Assembly: GCA_023455425.1 (NCBI GenBank)
Contig: JAEYCM010000015.1
Location: forward strand, 12,987 to 76,986
DNA from: Bacillota bacterium
GTDB taxonomy: Bacteria > Bacillota > Clostridia > Christensenellales > CAG-138
Length of the DNA stretch: 64,000 bases
Direction of reading: 5' to 3'
Shown: positions 25,813 to 35,042 of the stretch, in pieces
Position numbering within the stretch: position 1 is the stretch's first letter
How the letters are laid out: each line of letters starts with the position of its first letter
Position numbers and translations under genes: made by a program
Notes under the pieces: model-generated
Databases searched by the model: none
Told to the model about the DNA's origin: nothing
Seen by the model: the letters and a program-made list of their open reading frames with translations, nothing else

Positions 25813-26724
25813 ATGCATCAGCCAACCTTGGTCATACTTGCCGCCGGAATGGGCAGCCGTTACGGAGGGCTTAAGCAGATCGACCCCGTGGACGAATACG
25901 GCAATATTATTATAGATTACTCCATATTTGACGCCTTGCAGGCGGGGTTTTCCCGCGTGGTGTGCATCATCAAAAAAGAAATTGAGCGCGATTTTCACGA
26001 GGTGATCGGCCCCCGTATCGCAAAGCGCGCCGAACTCGTTTACGCGTTTCAGGAAATCGATAAACTTCCGGAAGGGTTTTCTGTGCCGGAAGGGCGCAAT
26101 AAGCCGTGGGGCACCGCCCACGCGCTGCTCTGTTGCAGGGATGTGGTGGACGGCCCGTTTGCTGTTATCAATGCGGACGATTATTACGGCAGGTCCGCGT
26201 ATTCCGCCATCCATTCATACCTGAACGCGCCGCACGCGCCGGGCGAATACGCCATGGTCGGCTATTCCGTAGAGAATACGCTTACCGATCACGGCACGGT
26301 GACCCGCGGCGTGTGCTCTGCGGATACAGACGGTTACCTCCGGAACATCAAGGAATGCTCGGGCATCCGTAAATACGCCCACGGCGGCATGTATGAAGAA
26401 AACGGCCGCGAAATATTCATCCCCAAGGGAACGCCGGTTTCCATGAACCTCTGGGGGTTTGATCCTAGCTTGTTTTCCAGCCTGGCCGCGGGTTTCCCGC
26501 CGTTTCTGGAAAAGGGACTCAAAGAGAATCCGTTGAAGTGCGAATACCTGCTTCCCACGGCGGTGCATGACCTGATTTGTGCCAAAAAGGCGAGCGTGAA
26601 AGTGCTCAAAAGCGAGGACTCCTGGTTTGGCGTGACCTATAAGGAGGATATGCCGGCTGTGCGCGCCGCCATCCGCGCGCTCAAGGAGCAGGGGCTCTAT
26701 AAAGAACGGCTTTGGGAAGACTAA
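25813..26724 (+). CDS. Sugar-phosphate nucleotidyltransferase-like protein
   Basis: 303 residues with the NTP-transferase signature LVILAAGMGSRYGGLKQ at the N-terminus, the metal-binding VINADDYYG near residue 120, and a later WFGVTYKED segment. It may activate a sugar phosphate with NTP for cell-surface polymers, but substrate and nucleotide are unknown. The ATG at 25813 has GGGAGG upstream. It stands alone, flanked by a possible promoter and a hairpin island. Confidence 0.85.
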   Translation: MHQPTLVILAAGMGSRYGGLKQIDPVDEYGNIIIDYSIFDALQAGFSRVVCIIKKEIERDFHEVIGPRIAKRAELVYAFQEIDKLPEGFSVPEGRNKPWGTAHALLCCRDVVDGPFAVINADDYYGRSAYSAIHSYLNAPHAPGEYAMVGYSVENTLTDHGTVTRGVCSADTDGYLRNIKECSGIRKYAHGGMYEENGREIFIPKGTPVSMNLWGFDPSLFSSLAAGFPPFLEKGLKENPLKCEYLLPTAVHDLICAKKASVKVLKSEDSWFGVTYKEDMPAVRAAIRALKEQGLYKERLWED

Positions 26725-27125
26725 CTATAAAGAAATTACCTACCGTGTAGTATGCGGCGGTGAGCATGTCAAAAAGGCATGCAAACGTCGCAGAAAAAGC
26801 TGCTTGTAATACTTCCTTGCTCATCGTGCCCAGGGCATCCGGCAAGCGGATACCTGTTTCGGCCTCCAAACGGTCCCCCGACCGTTTGCTGCTTTCCCAC
26901 CGGCCTCAACCCCACTGTATCCGCCACAGGCGGCGTTCGGCTATGTCCTCCCGCGCCCCCTAAGTACGGGTTCTTAAGAAAGGGGAGTGGGGAAATGTAG
27001 TTTCCCCAAAGCAAAAAAATAATCGTCGGTGCTGTAAGCACCGATACCTTGGAACGCTTAAATAGACTTGTTAACACTCTGACCGCCTGCCGCGTAATAT
27101 GGCAGGCGGTTTTGCTGTTGAGAGG
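26725..27125. repeat. Modular hairpin repeats (island D)
   Basis: About 400 bp without a gene. It contains AACGGTC/GACCGTT at 26867-26886, the CCGCCACAGGCGGC module near 26922 (also in island B), CGGTGCTGTAAGCACCG near 27030-27046 (related to 37238), and a terminator hairpin at 27082-27113. Confidence 0.65.
27082..27113. terminator. Hairpin terminator after the YdcZ-type pair
   Basis: ACCGCCTGCC / GGCAGGCGGT stem followed on the plus strand by TTTT; on the minus strand it lies 12 bp beyond the transporter stop. Confidence 0.6.
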
Positions 27126-27596
27126 TTATGGTTCCTCAACGGCGGTTATTTCGTTTATATCGGCGGCTTGTTTCGCTTTTCTATCCACACTCTGGTTATA
27201 TAGAAGCCCCAGCAGCACCAGCGCGCCGCCCGCCACCTTGCCGATGGAAACGCCGTTTCCCATAAGGCTGTCGATCACAATGCCGGACGCGAGCTGGCTG
27301 ACGAATACCAGCAGCGTCATGACATAGGCGGACATCTTGGGTGTAATGTGGTTGGAAATGATCATATTCACAACGCCGACAAGGCCGCCCAGATACATGG
27401 CGATGTGTAACGGCTGCGGAATGCCGAAGGGTAATGCCGTGCCGGCCGCCACAAGCAGCAGCGCGGAGCCGAACAGCCCCGTAACATAGTTGTAGAATGT
27501 GCTTTTATAGCTGCCGATGCGGCTGCCAAGTTCGGCGTTGCACATGCGGGCAACCACAATGGTTACGCCTGAGAGGATACCCAACAGAATATACAT
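27126..27596 (-). CDS. DMT-superfamily YdcZ-like small transporter subunit
   Basis: 156 residues, four or five hydrophobic segments, DUF606/YdcZ type. The pattern VVARMCNAELGSRIGSYKSTFYNYVTG near the N-terminus is typical. Eight bp after the paired gene upstream, so the two probably form a heterodimer in the membrane. Substrate unknown. Shares the divergent control region with the Crp-like regulator. Confidence 0.87.
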   Translation of the reverse strand: MYILLGILSGVTIVVARMCNAELGSRIGSYKSTFYNYVTGLFGSALLLVAAGTALPFGIPQPLHIAMYLGGLVGVVNMIISNHITPKMSAYVMTLLVFVSQLASGIVIDSLMGNGVSIGKVAGGALVLLGLLYNQSVDRKAKQAADINEITAVEEP

Positions 27597-27604
27597 GCGC
27601 CCTC

Positions 27605-28027
27605 CTAAAACACCAGCATCAGCATGGCGCCCCCTGCAACAAGGGCCACGCCGATCAGCTTCTTCTTTTCAAACCGTATTTTTTTCGCCCCAAGCAAACC
27701 GGTTCCGTCGATCACGAGCGAAATGACGATCTGCCCCAGCAGACTTAAAACGAGCGTAAGCGATACGCCCAGGTGGATAAACGTCAGGTTGGTTAGCATG
27801 ACGGTAGCTATCCCGATGATGCCGCCCAGGTAGAGATGCTTTGGTTCCTTCAGGGTTTGCCGCAGGCCTTGCCGTTTGATCGCAAGCCATGCCCCAATAC
27901 CGATAAGGCCGATCACATGGATCAATACCGTGGCAAGCGCGTTGCCGTACACGCCGGACAATTGGCCGTTAAAGAGCAGCATGACGGATACGAGAATGCC
28001 GCTGAGTATGGAAAGGAATTCAGTCAT
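27605..28027 (-). CDS. DMT-superfamily YdcZ-like small transporter subunit
   Basis: 140 residues, four hydrophobic segments, beginning with ILSGILVSVMLLFNGQLSGVYGN, the same fold as its downstream partner. The ATG at 28027 has AAAGGAGG upstream; the frame stays open to 28219 but overlaps the control region there. The pair faces a Crp-like regulator across 99 bp containing a perfect palindrome. Confidence 0.85.
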   Translation of the reverse strand: MTEFLSILSGILVSVMLLFNGQLSGVYGNALATVLIHVIGLIGIGAWLAIKRQGLRQTLKEPKHLYLGGIIGIATVMLTNLTFIHLGVSLTLVLSLLGQIVISLVIDGTGLLGAKKIRFEKKKLIGVALVAGGAMLMLVF

Positions 28028-28081
28028 GTCGCCGTAGCCTCCTTTATAAAAAAAGCATACTGCATGCGCATTGCTCTGCGA

Positions 28082-28097
28082 TATGACATATGTCATA
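28082..28097. promoter_or_regulatory. Palindromic operator between the transporter pair and the Crp-like regulator
   Basis: TATGACATATGTCATA is a perfect 16-bp inverted repeat. Its core TGACA..TGTCA resembles Crp/Fnr-family half sites. It lies 30 bp before the regulator start and 55 bp before the transporter start, so it could control both. Confidence 0.6.
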
Positions 28098-28126
28098 CTA
28101 AGCACAAGAAACCGGAGGAAAACGCC

Positions 28127-28813
28127 ATGCAAAAAGTAAAAGACGCGAAGCTGCTCCAATTTTATAAAGACAAGCTGCTCCAAACGGAGCGCGACTCGTT
28201 CCGTTTCCTTGCGGCACATCCGTTTGAACTGTTTTCCTTCGCGCGGGAGGAGAACTTTTGCACATACGGGGAACCCATGCCTTATTTGCTGCTGCTGATG
28301 GAGGGGAAGGCGAAAATATTCCTAACGCTGGAAAACGGCAAGACGCTGCTGGTTGCGTTTATTGAAGCGGTGGAGCTTTTAGGCGACCTGGAGCTTTGCA
28401 CGGACCGTATTGCGCGCAATTCCGTGCAGGCTACAACACAGGCATATTGCCTTGGCATGCCCATGTCCTACTGCGAGGAGGTTATGCTTAAAAACCCCGT
28501 GTTTCTAAGGCTTATCAGCACGGAGCTTGCAAAAAAGCTGGACAACTGCTCCTCCACATATGCCGTCAACATGCTCTATCCGCTTTCCTCGCGCCTGGCA
28601 GGCTACCTGCTGTATATGGAGGAGGAAGGTTTTTTTCGGGAGCATCTTGGCGCGCTTTCTGAATATCTGGGTACGAGCTACCGGCATCTGTTGCGTGTGC
28701 TCAATGAGTTCCTGGAAAACCGTGTCATCGGGCGCGAACCCGGAGGCTACCGCATCCTAGACCGTGCGGCGCTCATGGAGCTGGCCGGAAGCGTATACAG
28801 GCAGGGCATATAG
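28127..28813 (+). CDS. Crp/Fnr-family transcriptional regulator
   Basis: 228 residues. Residues about 30-120 fit a cyclic-nucleotide-binding-type beta barrel (FSFAREENFCTYGEPMPYLLLLMEGKAKIF), and the C-terminus is a winged helix with LSEYLGTSYRHLLRVLNEFLE. No arginine-rich cAMP pocket is evident, so another ligand or redox signal is likely. It resembles YeiL-type regulators. GGAGG precedes ATG 28127. Divergent from the YdcZ pair, which it probably controls. Confidence 0.87.
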   Translation: MQKVKDAKLLQFYKDKLLQTERDSFRFLAAHPFELFSFAREENFCTYGEPMPYLLLLMEGKAKIFLTLENGKTLLVAFIEAVELLGDLELCTDRIARNSVQATTQAYCLGMPMSYCEEVMLKNPVFLRLISTELAKKLDNCSSTYAVNMLYPLSSRLAGYLLYMEEEGFFREHLGALSEYLGTSYRHLLRVLNEFLENRVIGREPGGYRILDRAALMELAGSVYRQGI

Positions 28814-28944
28814 GCGGAGTGAAGCATTGACAGGTAAAGTATTCCATGTGATTCCTCGGTGTAATTTCTGTGGCGAACAGGAAAAAATCTGCTATACTGT
28901 TTTAAGGCATTGGCCCAATAGAAATAAGCGAGGAACAACCACAC

Positions 28945-29661
28945 ATGAAACCGGTCATAGGCGTAACGCCATTATACGATGTGGAAAAGGGCAGCATTTG
29001 GATGTTGCCCGGATATATGGACGGTATTTTACAGGCGGGGGGCGTCCCCGTCATTTTGCCGCTCAGCGCCGAAGATGCGGATATTGAGCGGCTGTTTCGC
29101 GTCATCGACGGCCTGCTTCTAACCGGCGGGCAGGATGTGGACCCGTCCCTCTACGGGGAAGAACGGAATGAAAAATGCGGCGAGGTCTATCCTCCGCGGG
29201 ATACGCTTGAAAAGAAGCTGTTTCAGAAGGCCATGAGTTTGGACATGCCGGTGTTCGGCATCTGCCGCGGGCTGCAGTTTATCAACGCCGCGATGGGCGG
29301 CACGCTGTACCAGGACTTGCCCACCCAGTTTGTCAGCCCCAATGCGGAAAATCATTCCCAGTCCTTGCCCTACGACCAGTTCCAGCACAAGGTAACCGTT
29401 ATACAGAGTTCGCCCCTGTATGCGCTGCTGGAAACAGAAAAGCTGCCCGTCAACAGCTATCACCACCAGGGCGTCCGCACGCTGGCGCCGGGGCTTTTGC
29501 CATCCGCCATCGCGGAGGACGGGCTGGTGGAGGCCATCTACGCGCCGCATAAGTCGTTCGTGCAGGCGGTGCAGTGGCATCCCGAATTCTGCTTCGAAAC
29601 AGACGAAGCTTCCCGCAAGCTGTTCCGCGCGTTTGTAACAGCCTGCGCCTCGGGAAAATAA
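28945..29661 (+). CDS. Class I glutamine amidotransferase-like gamma-glutamyl hydrolase (peptidase C26)
   Basis: 238 residues. The nucleophile cysteine is in VFGICRGLQF, and the catalytic His/Glu in VQWHPEF near the C-terminus, as in PuuD (gamma-glutamyl-GABA hydrolase). It hydrolyses a gamma-glutamyl bond; the true substrate is unknown since no putrescine-pathway genes adjoin it. A TATACT -10 lies near 28890. A bidirectional terminator follows. Confidence 0.9.
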   Translation: MKPVIGVTPLYDVEKGSIWMLPGYMDGILQAGGVPVILPLSAEDADIERLFRVIDGLLLTGGQDVDPSLYGEERNEKCGEVYPPRDTLEKKLFQKAMSLDMPVFGICRGLQFINAAMGGTLYQDLPTQFVSPNAENHSQSLPYDQFQHKVTVIQSSPLYALLETEKLPVNSYHHQGVRTLAPGLLPSAIAEDGLVEAIYAPHKSFVQAVQWHPEFCFETDEASRKLFRAFVTACASGK

Positions 29662-29674
29662 ATACTTTGATATG

Positions 29675-29717
29675 AAAAAAGGCCATGCTTTCCCTGCGCG
29701 GGACGGCATGGCCTTTT
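29675..29717. terminator. Bidirectional terminator
   Basis: GGCCATGC / GCATGGCC stem with T runs on both sides (TTTT on plus, six T on minus). It separates the converging C26 peptidase and AraC genes. Confidence 0.85.
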
Positions 29718-29730
29718 GCTGTTGGTTTCA

Positions 29731-30615
29731 TTATGGCCTGTACCAGCTTTGCCGATAGGCGTTCGGGGTGATCCCCTCATGCTTTTTAAACAGGTTGATA
29801 AAATGGCTGGGGTTGTCCACGCCCACCTCGCTTGCGATTTCGGCGACGGAGCGGTTGCCGGTGCGCAGGTATTCCTTGGCGTGGTTGAGCCGGGAAAGGA
29901 TCAGGTATTCGTTGGGCGTAAAGCCGGTATGCCGCTTAAAAAGTTTTTGAAAGTAATATTTGTTGATGGAATAGCGGCGGGCAAGGTCTTCGAGCGTGAT
30001 GCGCTCATTGTAATGGTCCAGCAAATACGCGCGCGCCTGCTGCACGCAGTCGGGAACGCCGGAGAAGGCGCGTTCCGTCAGCGCGGCGCTGATGCATTCC
30101 ACCATGATGACGGTGAGAAGGCCGGAAGCGCGGATATCCGAGGAAACGCTGTTTTCTCCCGAGCGGTAAAGGGAAATCAGCGAGCGGATAGCGGCGGTGA
30201 CGCCGTTTGCGGGCGGCAGGGTGGCGATGGGGCTTCCGTTGTTTTGCTGCAAAAACAGCTCGTAATACTTTGCACTGGTCGCGCCGTAAAAGTGCACCCA
30301 CAACACGCGCCATTCTTTTGTCCGAGGGGAGGTGTAGTAATGCTGCGGTTTCGTGCAGTCGATCCAGAAAATCTGGTTGGGCTCCACGGTGTATTTTTCA
30401 TCGCCATATTCTAAAACGCCCTCCCCGCTGAGCGTACATTTAATAAGAAAGGAGGAAAGGTCTTCCCGCCGGGTGTAATAACGGTCGTGCGCGATAAAAT
30501 CCCCCAATTCCTGCACATACGCTACCGAGCCTTTGATGGCCGTGCCCGGCGTTACGGTGAGCCATGTCGATTCGGGATCCAGATCCAACTGGTAGCTGAG
30601 TTTGACGTCCGCCAT
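29731..30615 (-). CDS. AraC-family regulator of the rhamnose operon
   Basis: 294 residues. The N-terminal cupin-type sensor (about 20-150) is followed by two helix-turn-helix motifs; the second ends with VAEIASEVGVDNPSHFINLFKKHEG, the AraC hallmark. ATG 30615 has AAAGGAG upstream. It is divergent from rhaM with 262 bp between, so it most likely activates the rhamnose genes and perhaps itself in response to L-rhamnose. Confidence 0.9.
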   Translation of the reverse strand: MADVKLSYQLDLDPESTWLTVTPGTAIKGSVAYVQELGDFIAHDRYYTRREDLSSFLIKCTLSGEGVLEYGDEKYTVEPNQIFWIDCTKPQHYYTSPRTKEWRVLWVHFYGATSAKYYELFLQQNNGSPIATLPPANGVTAAIRSLISLYRSGENSVSSDIRASGLLTVIMVECISAALTERAFSGVPDCVQQARAYLLDHYNERITLEDLARRYSINKYYFQKLFKRHTGFTPNEYLILSRLNHAKEYLRTGNRSVAEIASEVGVDNPSHFINLFKKHEGITPNAYRQSWYRP

Positions 30616-30650
30616 ATAAGACTCCTTTGTCAACATTCTGTGATAAATAC

Positions 30651-30823
30651 ACAACATAGGGGGATGAAATTGTCCTACTGCAACAGTATAATCATTATAA
30701 AGAAGCTTGAAACAGTGTGCAATATCATATTACAAAGCTCCATTTGCGGGGCACAATCTTTCTGATGTCACCGGGGACGTTGCCCGGGCTCGAATTTGAA
30801 CAAGAGCAAATTACAACATAGGG
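30651..30823. promoter_or_regulatory. Divergent control region of the rhamnose regulon with repeated ACAACATAGGG
   Basis: The 11-bp word ACAACATAGGG occurs at 30651-30661 and 30813-30823, one near each divergent gene. The second lies 10 bp before TTGACA (30833-30838), the position expected for an AraC-type activator site. I could not place a convincing -10. Confidence 0.5.
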
Positions 30824-30877
30824 CTATATCGTTTGACATAGCAAGATATTGTTGCCGATCAAAAAAGGAGCTATAGT

Positions 30878-31192
30878 ATGGAACGATTTGCATGGAAGGC
30901 GCGGATACTCCCCGGTAAGCTTAATGAATACGTCCGCCGCCACGATGAAATCTGGCCGGAAATGACGGCGGTGCTCAATGACGCGGGCATCCGGAACTAT
31001 ACCATATGGACGACGGGCGAGGAGCTCTTTGGCTATTACGAATGCGACAGCGTGGAGTACGCGGCCAAAGTACAGGCCACAAGCCCGGTGGTAGATAGAT
31101 GGAACGAGTATATGAAAGAAGTCATGGTCATGGAAATTGACCCGGCGACCGGCACTGCGGTGCAATTGAAACAGGTCTTTTTTCACGGCTGA
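30878..31192 (+). CDS. rhaM: L-rhamnose mutarotase
   Basis: 104 residues. It interconverts the alpha and beta anomers of L-rhamnose so that the isomerase gets its preferred form. Family features are the initial RFAWKARILPGKLNEY, the histidine of RRHDEIWPEM and the NYTIW strand. AAAAAGGAG precedes ATG. First gene of the rhamnose operon, 37 bp before rhaA. Confidence 0.95.
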   Translation: MERFAWKARILPGKLNEYVRRHDEIWPEMTAVLNDAGIRNYTIWTTGEELFGYYECDSVEYAAKVQATSPVVDRWNEYMKEVMVMEIDPATGTAVQLKQVFFHG

Positions 31193-31229
31193 CTTCTTGA
31201 TCGATTTTTGAGGCGGAAAGGGTAAGTTT

Positions 31230-32489
31230 ATGAACGAGAATAGGATATTACAGGGCTTTGCGTACGCAAAGGAACAGTATGCGGCGCAGGGCGTGGATGT
31301 TGACGCCGCAATTTTAAGGGCGGATGCCATTCCGGTTTCCATGCACTGCTGGCAGGGAGATGACGTCATCGGTTTTGACGGCGTAGGGGAACTCACAGGC
31401 GGCATCGCCACCACCGGAAATTACCCCGGCCGCGCCCGCACGCCGGAAGAACTTCGGCAAGATATTGATACTGCCCTGACTTTTATTCCGGGTGAGACCA
31501 AATTGAGCCTTCATGCCTGCTACGCCGAAAAGGGCGGCAGGAAAGTGGACAGGGACGCCTATACCATCGCCGAGTTCCAGAACTGGGTGGATTGGGCGAA
31601 AGCCAGGGACATGGGGTTGGATTTTAACCCCACATTCTTCTCCCATCCGATGATGGACGATAATTTCTCCCTTGCAAGCCGCAACGAAAGCGTACGCCGC
31701 TTCTGGGTGGAGCATGGCAAGCGCTGCCGGGAGATCGGCTATGAGATGGCGAAGCAACTCAATAAGATCTGCGCCATCAATTACTGGATGCCGGACGGAT
31801 ATAAGGACGTCTGCGCGGATACATTGACCCCGCGCGCCATCATGACAAAATCGCTGGATGAAATATTCGCGGTCCCCGTCGAGGAAGCACTGGCGCCCTG
31901 CTCCATTGAAAGCAAGCTCTTCGGCATGGGCGTGGAAAGCTACACCGTAGCAAGCCATGAATACGCGCTTTCCTATGCGCTCACCCGCAAGAAGGCGTAT
32001 ACGCTCGATGCCGGGCATTTTCATCCCACCGAGGTCATCAGCGCCAAGCTTTCCGCGGTATTGAGCTTCATGGATAACGTGCTGCTGCATGTGAGCCGCG
32101 GCGTCCGCTGGGACAGCGACCATGTAATCGTATTCGACGATGAATTGCAGCGCATCATGGACGAGATTTTATTAAACGGTTATGAAAACCGCGTGTTCAT
32201 CGGCCTTGACTACTTCGATGCATCCATCAACCGCATCGCGGCCTGGGCGGTGGGCATGCGCAACGCGAGAAAAGCGATTTTGAACGCGGCGCTCGCACCC
32301 ATCGGGGCGATCCGGGCGGCTGAGGCCGAGGGTAATTACGCAAAGCGCCTTACGCTGCAGGAAGAAAGAAGAACGCTGCCCTTTGGAGCGGTGTGGGACT
32401 ATTATTGCATGACCCGCGAAAAGAGCGTGGGCGAGGACATGATCAAGCATATCGACGCTTATGAGCGCGAGGTACTTGCAAAGCGCTAG
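31230..32489 (+). CDS. rhaA: L-rhamnose isomerase
   Basis: 419 residues, the normal length. Converts L-rhamnose to L-rhamnulose with a divalent metal. Recognised by PVSMHCWQGDDV at the start, NPTFFSHP, the metal-ligand run TLDAGHFHPTEVI and the LLHVSRGVRWDSDHVI segment. Lies between rhaM and the ABC importer genes in one operon. Confidence 0.97.
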   Translation: MNENRILQGFAYAKEQYAAQGVDVDAAILRADAIPVSMHCWQGDDVIGFDGVGELTGGIATTGNYPGRARTPEELRQDIDTALTFIPGETKLSLHACYAEKGGRKVDRDAYTIAEFQNWVDWAKARDMGLDFNPTFFSHPMMDDNFSLASRNESVRRFWVEHGKRCREIGYEMAKQLNKICAINYWMPDGYKDVCADTLTPRAIMTKSLDEIFAVPVEEALAPCSIESKLFGMGVESYTVASHEYALSYALTRKKAYTLDAGHFHPTEVISAKLSAVLSFMDNVLLHVSRGVRWDSDHVIVFDDELQRIMDEILLNGYENRVFIGLDYFDASINRIAAWAVGMRNARKAILNAALAPIGAIRAAEAEGNYAKRLTLQEERRTLPFGAVWDYYCMTREKSVGEDMIKHIDAYEREVLAKR

Positions 32490-32519
32490 TACGTTTTTTA
32501 AGCGGAACAGGAGGAAAAC

Positions 32520-34031
32520 ATGGAATACCTGCTGGAACTGCAGGGGATCTCAAAAACTTTCCCGGGCGTGAAGGCGCTGGACAACGTCCATTTCCGCCTG
32601 CAATCCGGTGAGGTTCACGCGCTCATGGGCGAAAACGGCGCGGGGAAATCCACCTTCATCAAGGTGATTACAGGCGTGCATAAGCCGGATTGCGGCAATA
32701 TCATACTCGACGGCAAGATTGTCTCCTTTAACGATCCCAAGGAGGCGACGGCACTGGGTATCGCGGCGATCTACCAGCATGTAACCTGTTATCCCGACCT
32801 TTCCGTGACGGAAAACATATTTGTGGGCCACGAGCTGATCCACAAAAGGTCCAAGCGCATCGACTGGAAGCAGATGCACAGCCTGGCCGAGGGTTTCTTA
32901 AGGCAGCTCGGCTCGGATATCGATCCGCGCACCATCATGGGCGAGCTTTCCGTTGCGCAGCAGCAGATCGTGGAAATTGCAAAGGCGCTCTCCATCAATG
33001 CGCGCATCATCATCATGGACGAACCCACGGCGGCGCTCACCAAGCGCGAAAGCGAGGAGCTCTACCGCATCACATTGCAATTGAAATCCGAAGGCAAGGG
33101 CATCATCTTCATCTCCCACCGCTTTGAGGATATGTACCGCGTGGCGGACCGCGTGACGGTGTTCCGGGATTCGAAGTATATCGGCGACTGGGGCGTCAAT
33201 GAGATCAGCAACGAAAAACTCATCTACGCCATGGTGGGCCGCGAATTGAAGCAGATGTATCCGCCTAAAGTCAACGAGATCGGGGAAGAAATTCTGCGCG
33301 TAGAAGGATTGCATAAGACCGGCTATTTTGCGGATATCGATTTTGACGTGCGCGCGGGCGAGATCGTGGCCATTTCCGGCCTCGTGGGCGCGGGGCGCAG
33401 CGAAGTGTGCGAGGCGATATTCGGCTACTGGCCGCATGACGCCGGGCACATCTATTTGGAGGGCAAAGAGGTTAAAATCAAATCCCCCCGCCACGCCATG
33501 GATCTTGGCATCGGGTATTTGCCCGAAGACAGGCAGAAGCAGGGGCTGATTTTAGATTGGTCCATCGGCAAGAACATCACGCTGGGCACGCTCAAACAGC
33601 ATTCTACCAACGGGATCTTAAGCATCCGGCGCGAAGAGGAGACGGCAAACCGTCTCTCTAAGCTTGTGCATGTCAAGGCGCAGGGCATAGAGGATCTTGC
33701 AAGCTCGCTTTCGGGCGGCAACCAGCAGAAGGTCATTGTGGCGAAGCTTCTTGCGTCCGAACTCAAGGTGATTTTGCTTGACGAACCCACCAAGGGCGTA
33801 GACGTCGGCGCAAAATACGCCATTTACGAAATCATGCGCGAATTGAGCGCGCGGGGCATCGGCATCATCATGGTTTCCTCCGAAATGCCGGAGGTACTGG
33901 GCATGAGTGACCGGGTCGTGGTCATGCGCGAGGGCAGGGTAACCTGCACCCTCAAGACAAGCGAGACCACGCAGGAAGCCATACTCGAAGCGGCCATGGT
34001 GGCTCCCGGCAAACGGGACAAAGCCGTTTAA
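32520..34031 (+). CDS. Sugar ABC transporter ATP-binding protein (RbsA/RhaT type)
   Basis: 503 residues with two fused ATPase domains. N-terminal Walker A is GENGAGKST, signature LSVAQQQ, Walker B IIIMDEPTAAL. The C-terminal copy has a degenerate Walker A (GLVGAGRSE) but a good signature LSGGNQQK and VILLDEPTKGVDVGAK, as in RbsA. By context it powers L-rhamnose uptake. 15 bp separates it from the first permease. Confidence 0.93.
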   Translation: MEYLLELQGISKTFPGVKALDNVHFRLQSGEVHALMGENGAGKSTFIKVITGVHKPDCGNIILDGKIVSFNDPKEATALGIAAIYQHVTCYPDLSVTENIFVGHELIHKRSKRIDWKQMHSLAEGFLRQLGSDIDPRTIMGELSVAQQQIVEIAKALSINARIIIMDEPTAALTKRESEELYRITLQLKSEGKGIIFISHRFEDMYRVADRVTVFRDSKYIGDWGVNEISNEKLIYAMVGRELKQMYPPKVNEIGEEILRVEGLHKTGYFADIDFDVRAGEIVAISGLVGAGRSEVCEAIFGYWPHDAGHIYLEGKEVKIKSPRHAMDLGIGYLPEDRQKQGLILDWSIGKNITLGTLKQHSTNGILSIRREEETANRLSKLVHVKAQGIEDLASSLSGGNQQKVIVAKLLASELKVILLDEPTKGVDVGAKYAIYEIMRELSARGIGIIMVSSEMPEVLGMSDRVVVMREGRVTCTLKTSETTQEAILEAAMVAPGKRDKAV

Positions 34032-34046
34032 GGGAGGAAGCTTAAC

Positions 34047-35042
34047 ATGAACGAAACAAAGCAGAAAAGAAGAGGGCTTTCTAGCTTCCGCGAACTGGGG
34101 CTGGTGCTGTTCATCGTCGCGCTGTGCGTGATCGTACAGGTGTTGAACCCCAGCTTCTTAACGCCGAAGAATATAGACAACCTTCTGACCAATACGGCCA
34201 TCATCATCATACTTTCCATCGGCATGATGGTGGTTATCCTGACGGAAGGCATCGATCTTTCCATCGGCGCGACCATTGCGCTCACCGGCATGGTCGTGGC
34301 GCTCCACATCAAAAACGTGCCGACACTGAGCCCGGTCATCGCGGTGCTTGAAGGCATCGCGGCGGGCATTGTCTGCGGCGCCATTGTGGGCGTGCTGGTG
34401 GCGCGGGTAAACGTGCTGCCCATCATCGCCTCGCTTGGCATGTGCTATGTGTACCGCGGCGCGGTGTTCCTTATTTCCGGCGGCCAGTGGGTCAGCGCGC
34501 ACCAGATGAGTACCCAGTTTAAGAACATGGCCACGGGGAGCCTGTTCGGCATCAACAACCTGGTGCTCATCGCGTTTGTGGTATTCCTCATCTCCGTCTA
34601 CTTCCTGGGGTATACGCGCATCGGCCGCAGGTTCTACGCGGTCGGCTCCAATGTGGAGGCGGCGCGCATCTCCGGTATCAGCGCAAGCTCCACCAAATGG
34701 CTTGCCTATACCATCATGGGCGGCCTTGCGGGCTTAGCCGGCGTACTGTGGGTCTCTAAATTCGCTTCCGCGCAGCCCGATACCGCAACGGGGTATGAAG
34801 TCAACATCATCGCGGCGTGCGTTATCGGCGGCGTTTCCATCTCCGGAGGAAGCGGCAAGGCCGTAGGCGTGCTGTTGGGCTCGTTGCTCATCGGCATCAT
34901 CAACAACGCGCTGCCGCTCATCAATATTTCGGAATTTTCCAAGAACGCCATTCAAGGCACCATCATACTCGGCGCCGTCATACTCAATACCCTCGTCAAA
35001 CGCAGGGCGGAATGGCAAACGCTTGTAAGGAGGAAACTCTAA
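34047..35042 (+). CDS. Sugar ABC transporter permease (RhaP-type)
   Basis: 331 residues, eight to ten hydrophobic segments, RbsC-like fold. Contains ILTEGIDLSIGATIAL and the VGSNVEAARISGI coupling region, and the C-terminal GGVSISGGSGKAVGVLLGSLL. Its stop overlaps the next start as TAATG, so the two permeases are made together and probably form a heterodimer. Confidence 0.93.
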   Translation: MNETKQKRRGLSSFRELGLVLFIVALCVIVQVLNPSFLTPKNIDNLLTNTAIIIILSIGMMVVILTEGIDLSIGATIALTGMVVALHIKNVPTLSPVIAVLEGIAAGIVCGAIVGVLVARVNVLPIIASLGMCYVYRGAVFLISGGQWVSAHQMSTQFKNMATGSLFGINNLVLIAFVVFLISVYFLGYTRIGRRFYAVGSNVEAARISGISASSTKWLAYTIMGGLAGLAGVLWVSKFASAQPDTATGYEVNIIAACVIGGVSISGGSGKAVGVLLGSLLIGIINNALPLINISEFSKNAIQGTIILGAVILNTLVKRRAEWQTLVRRKL

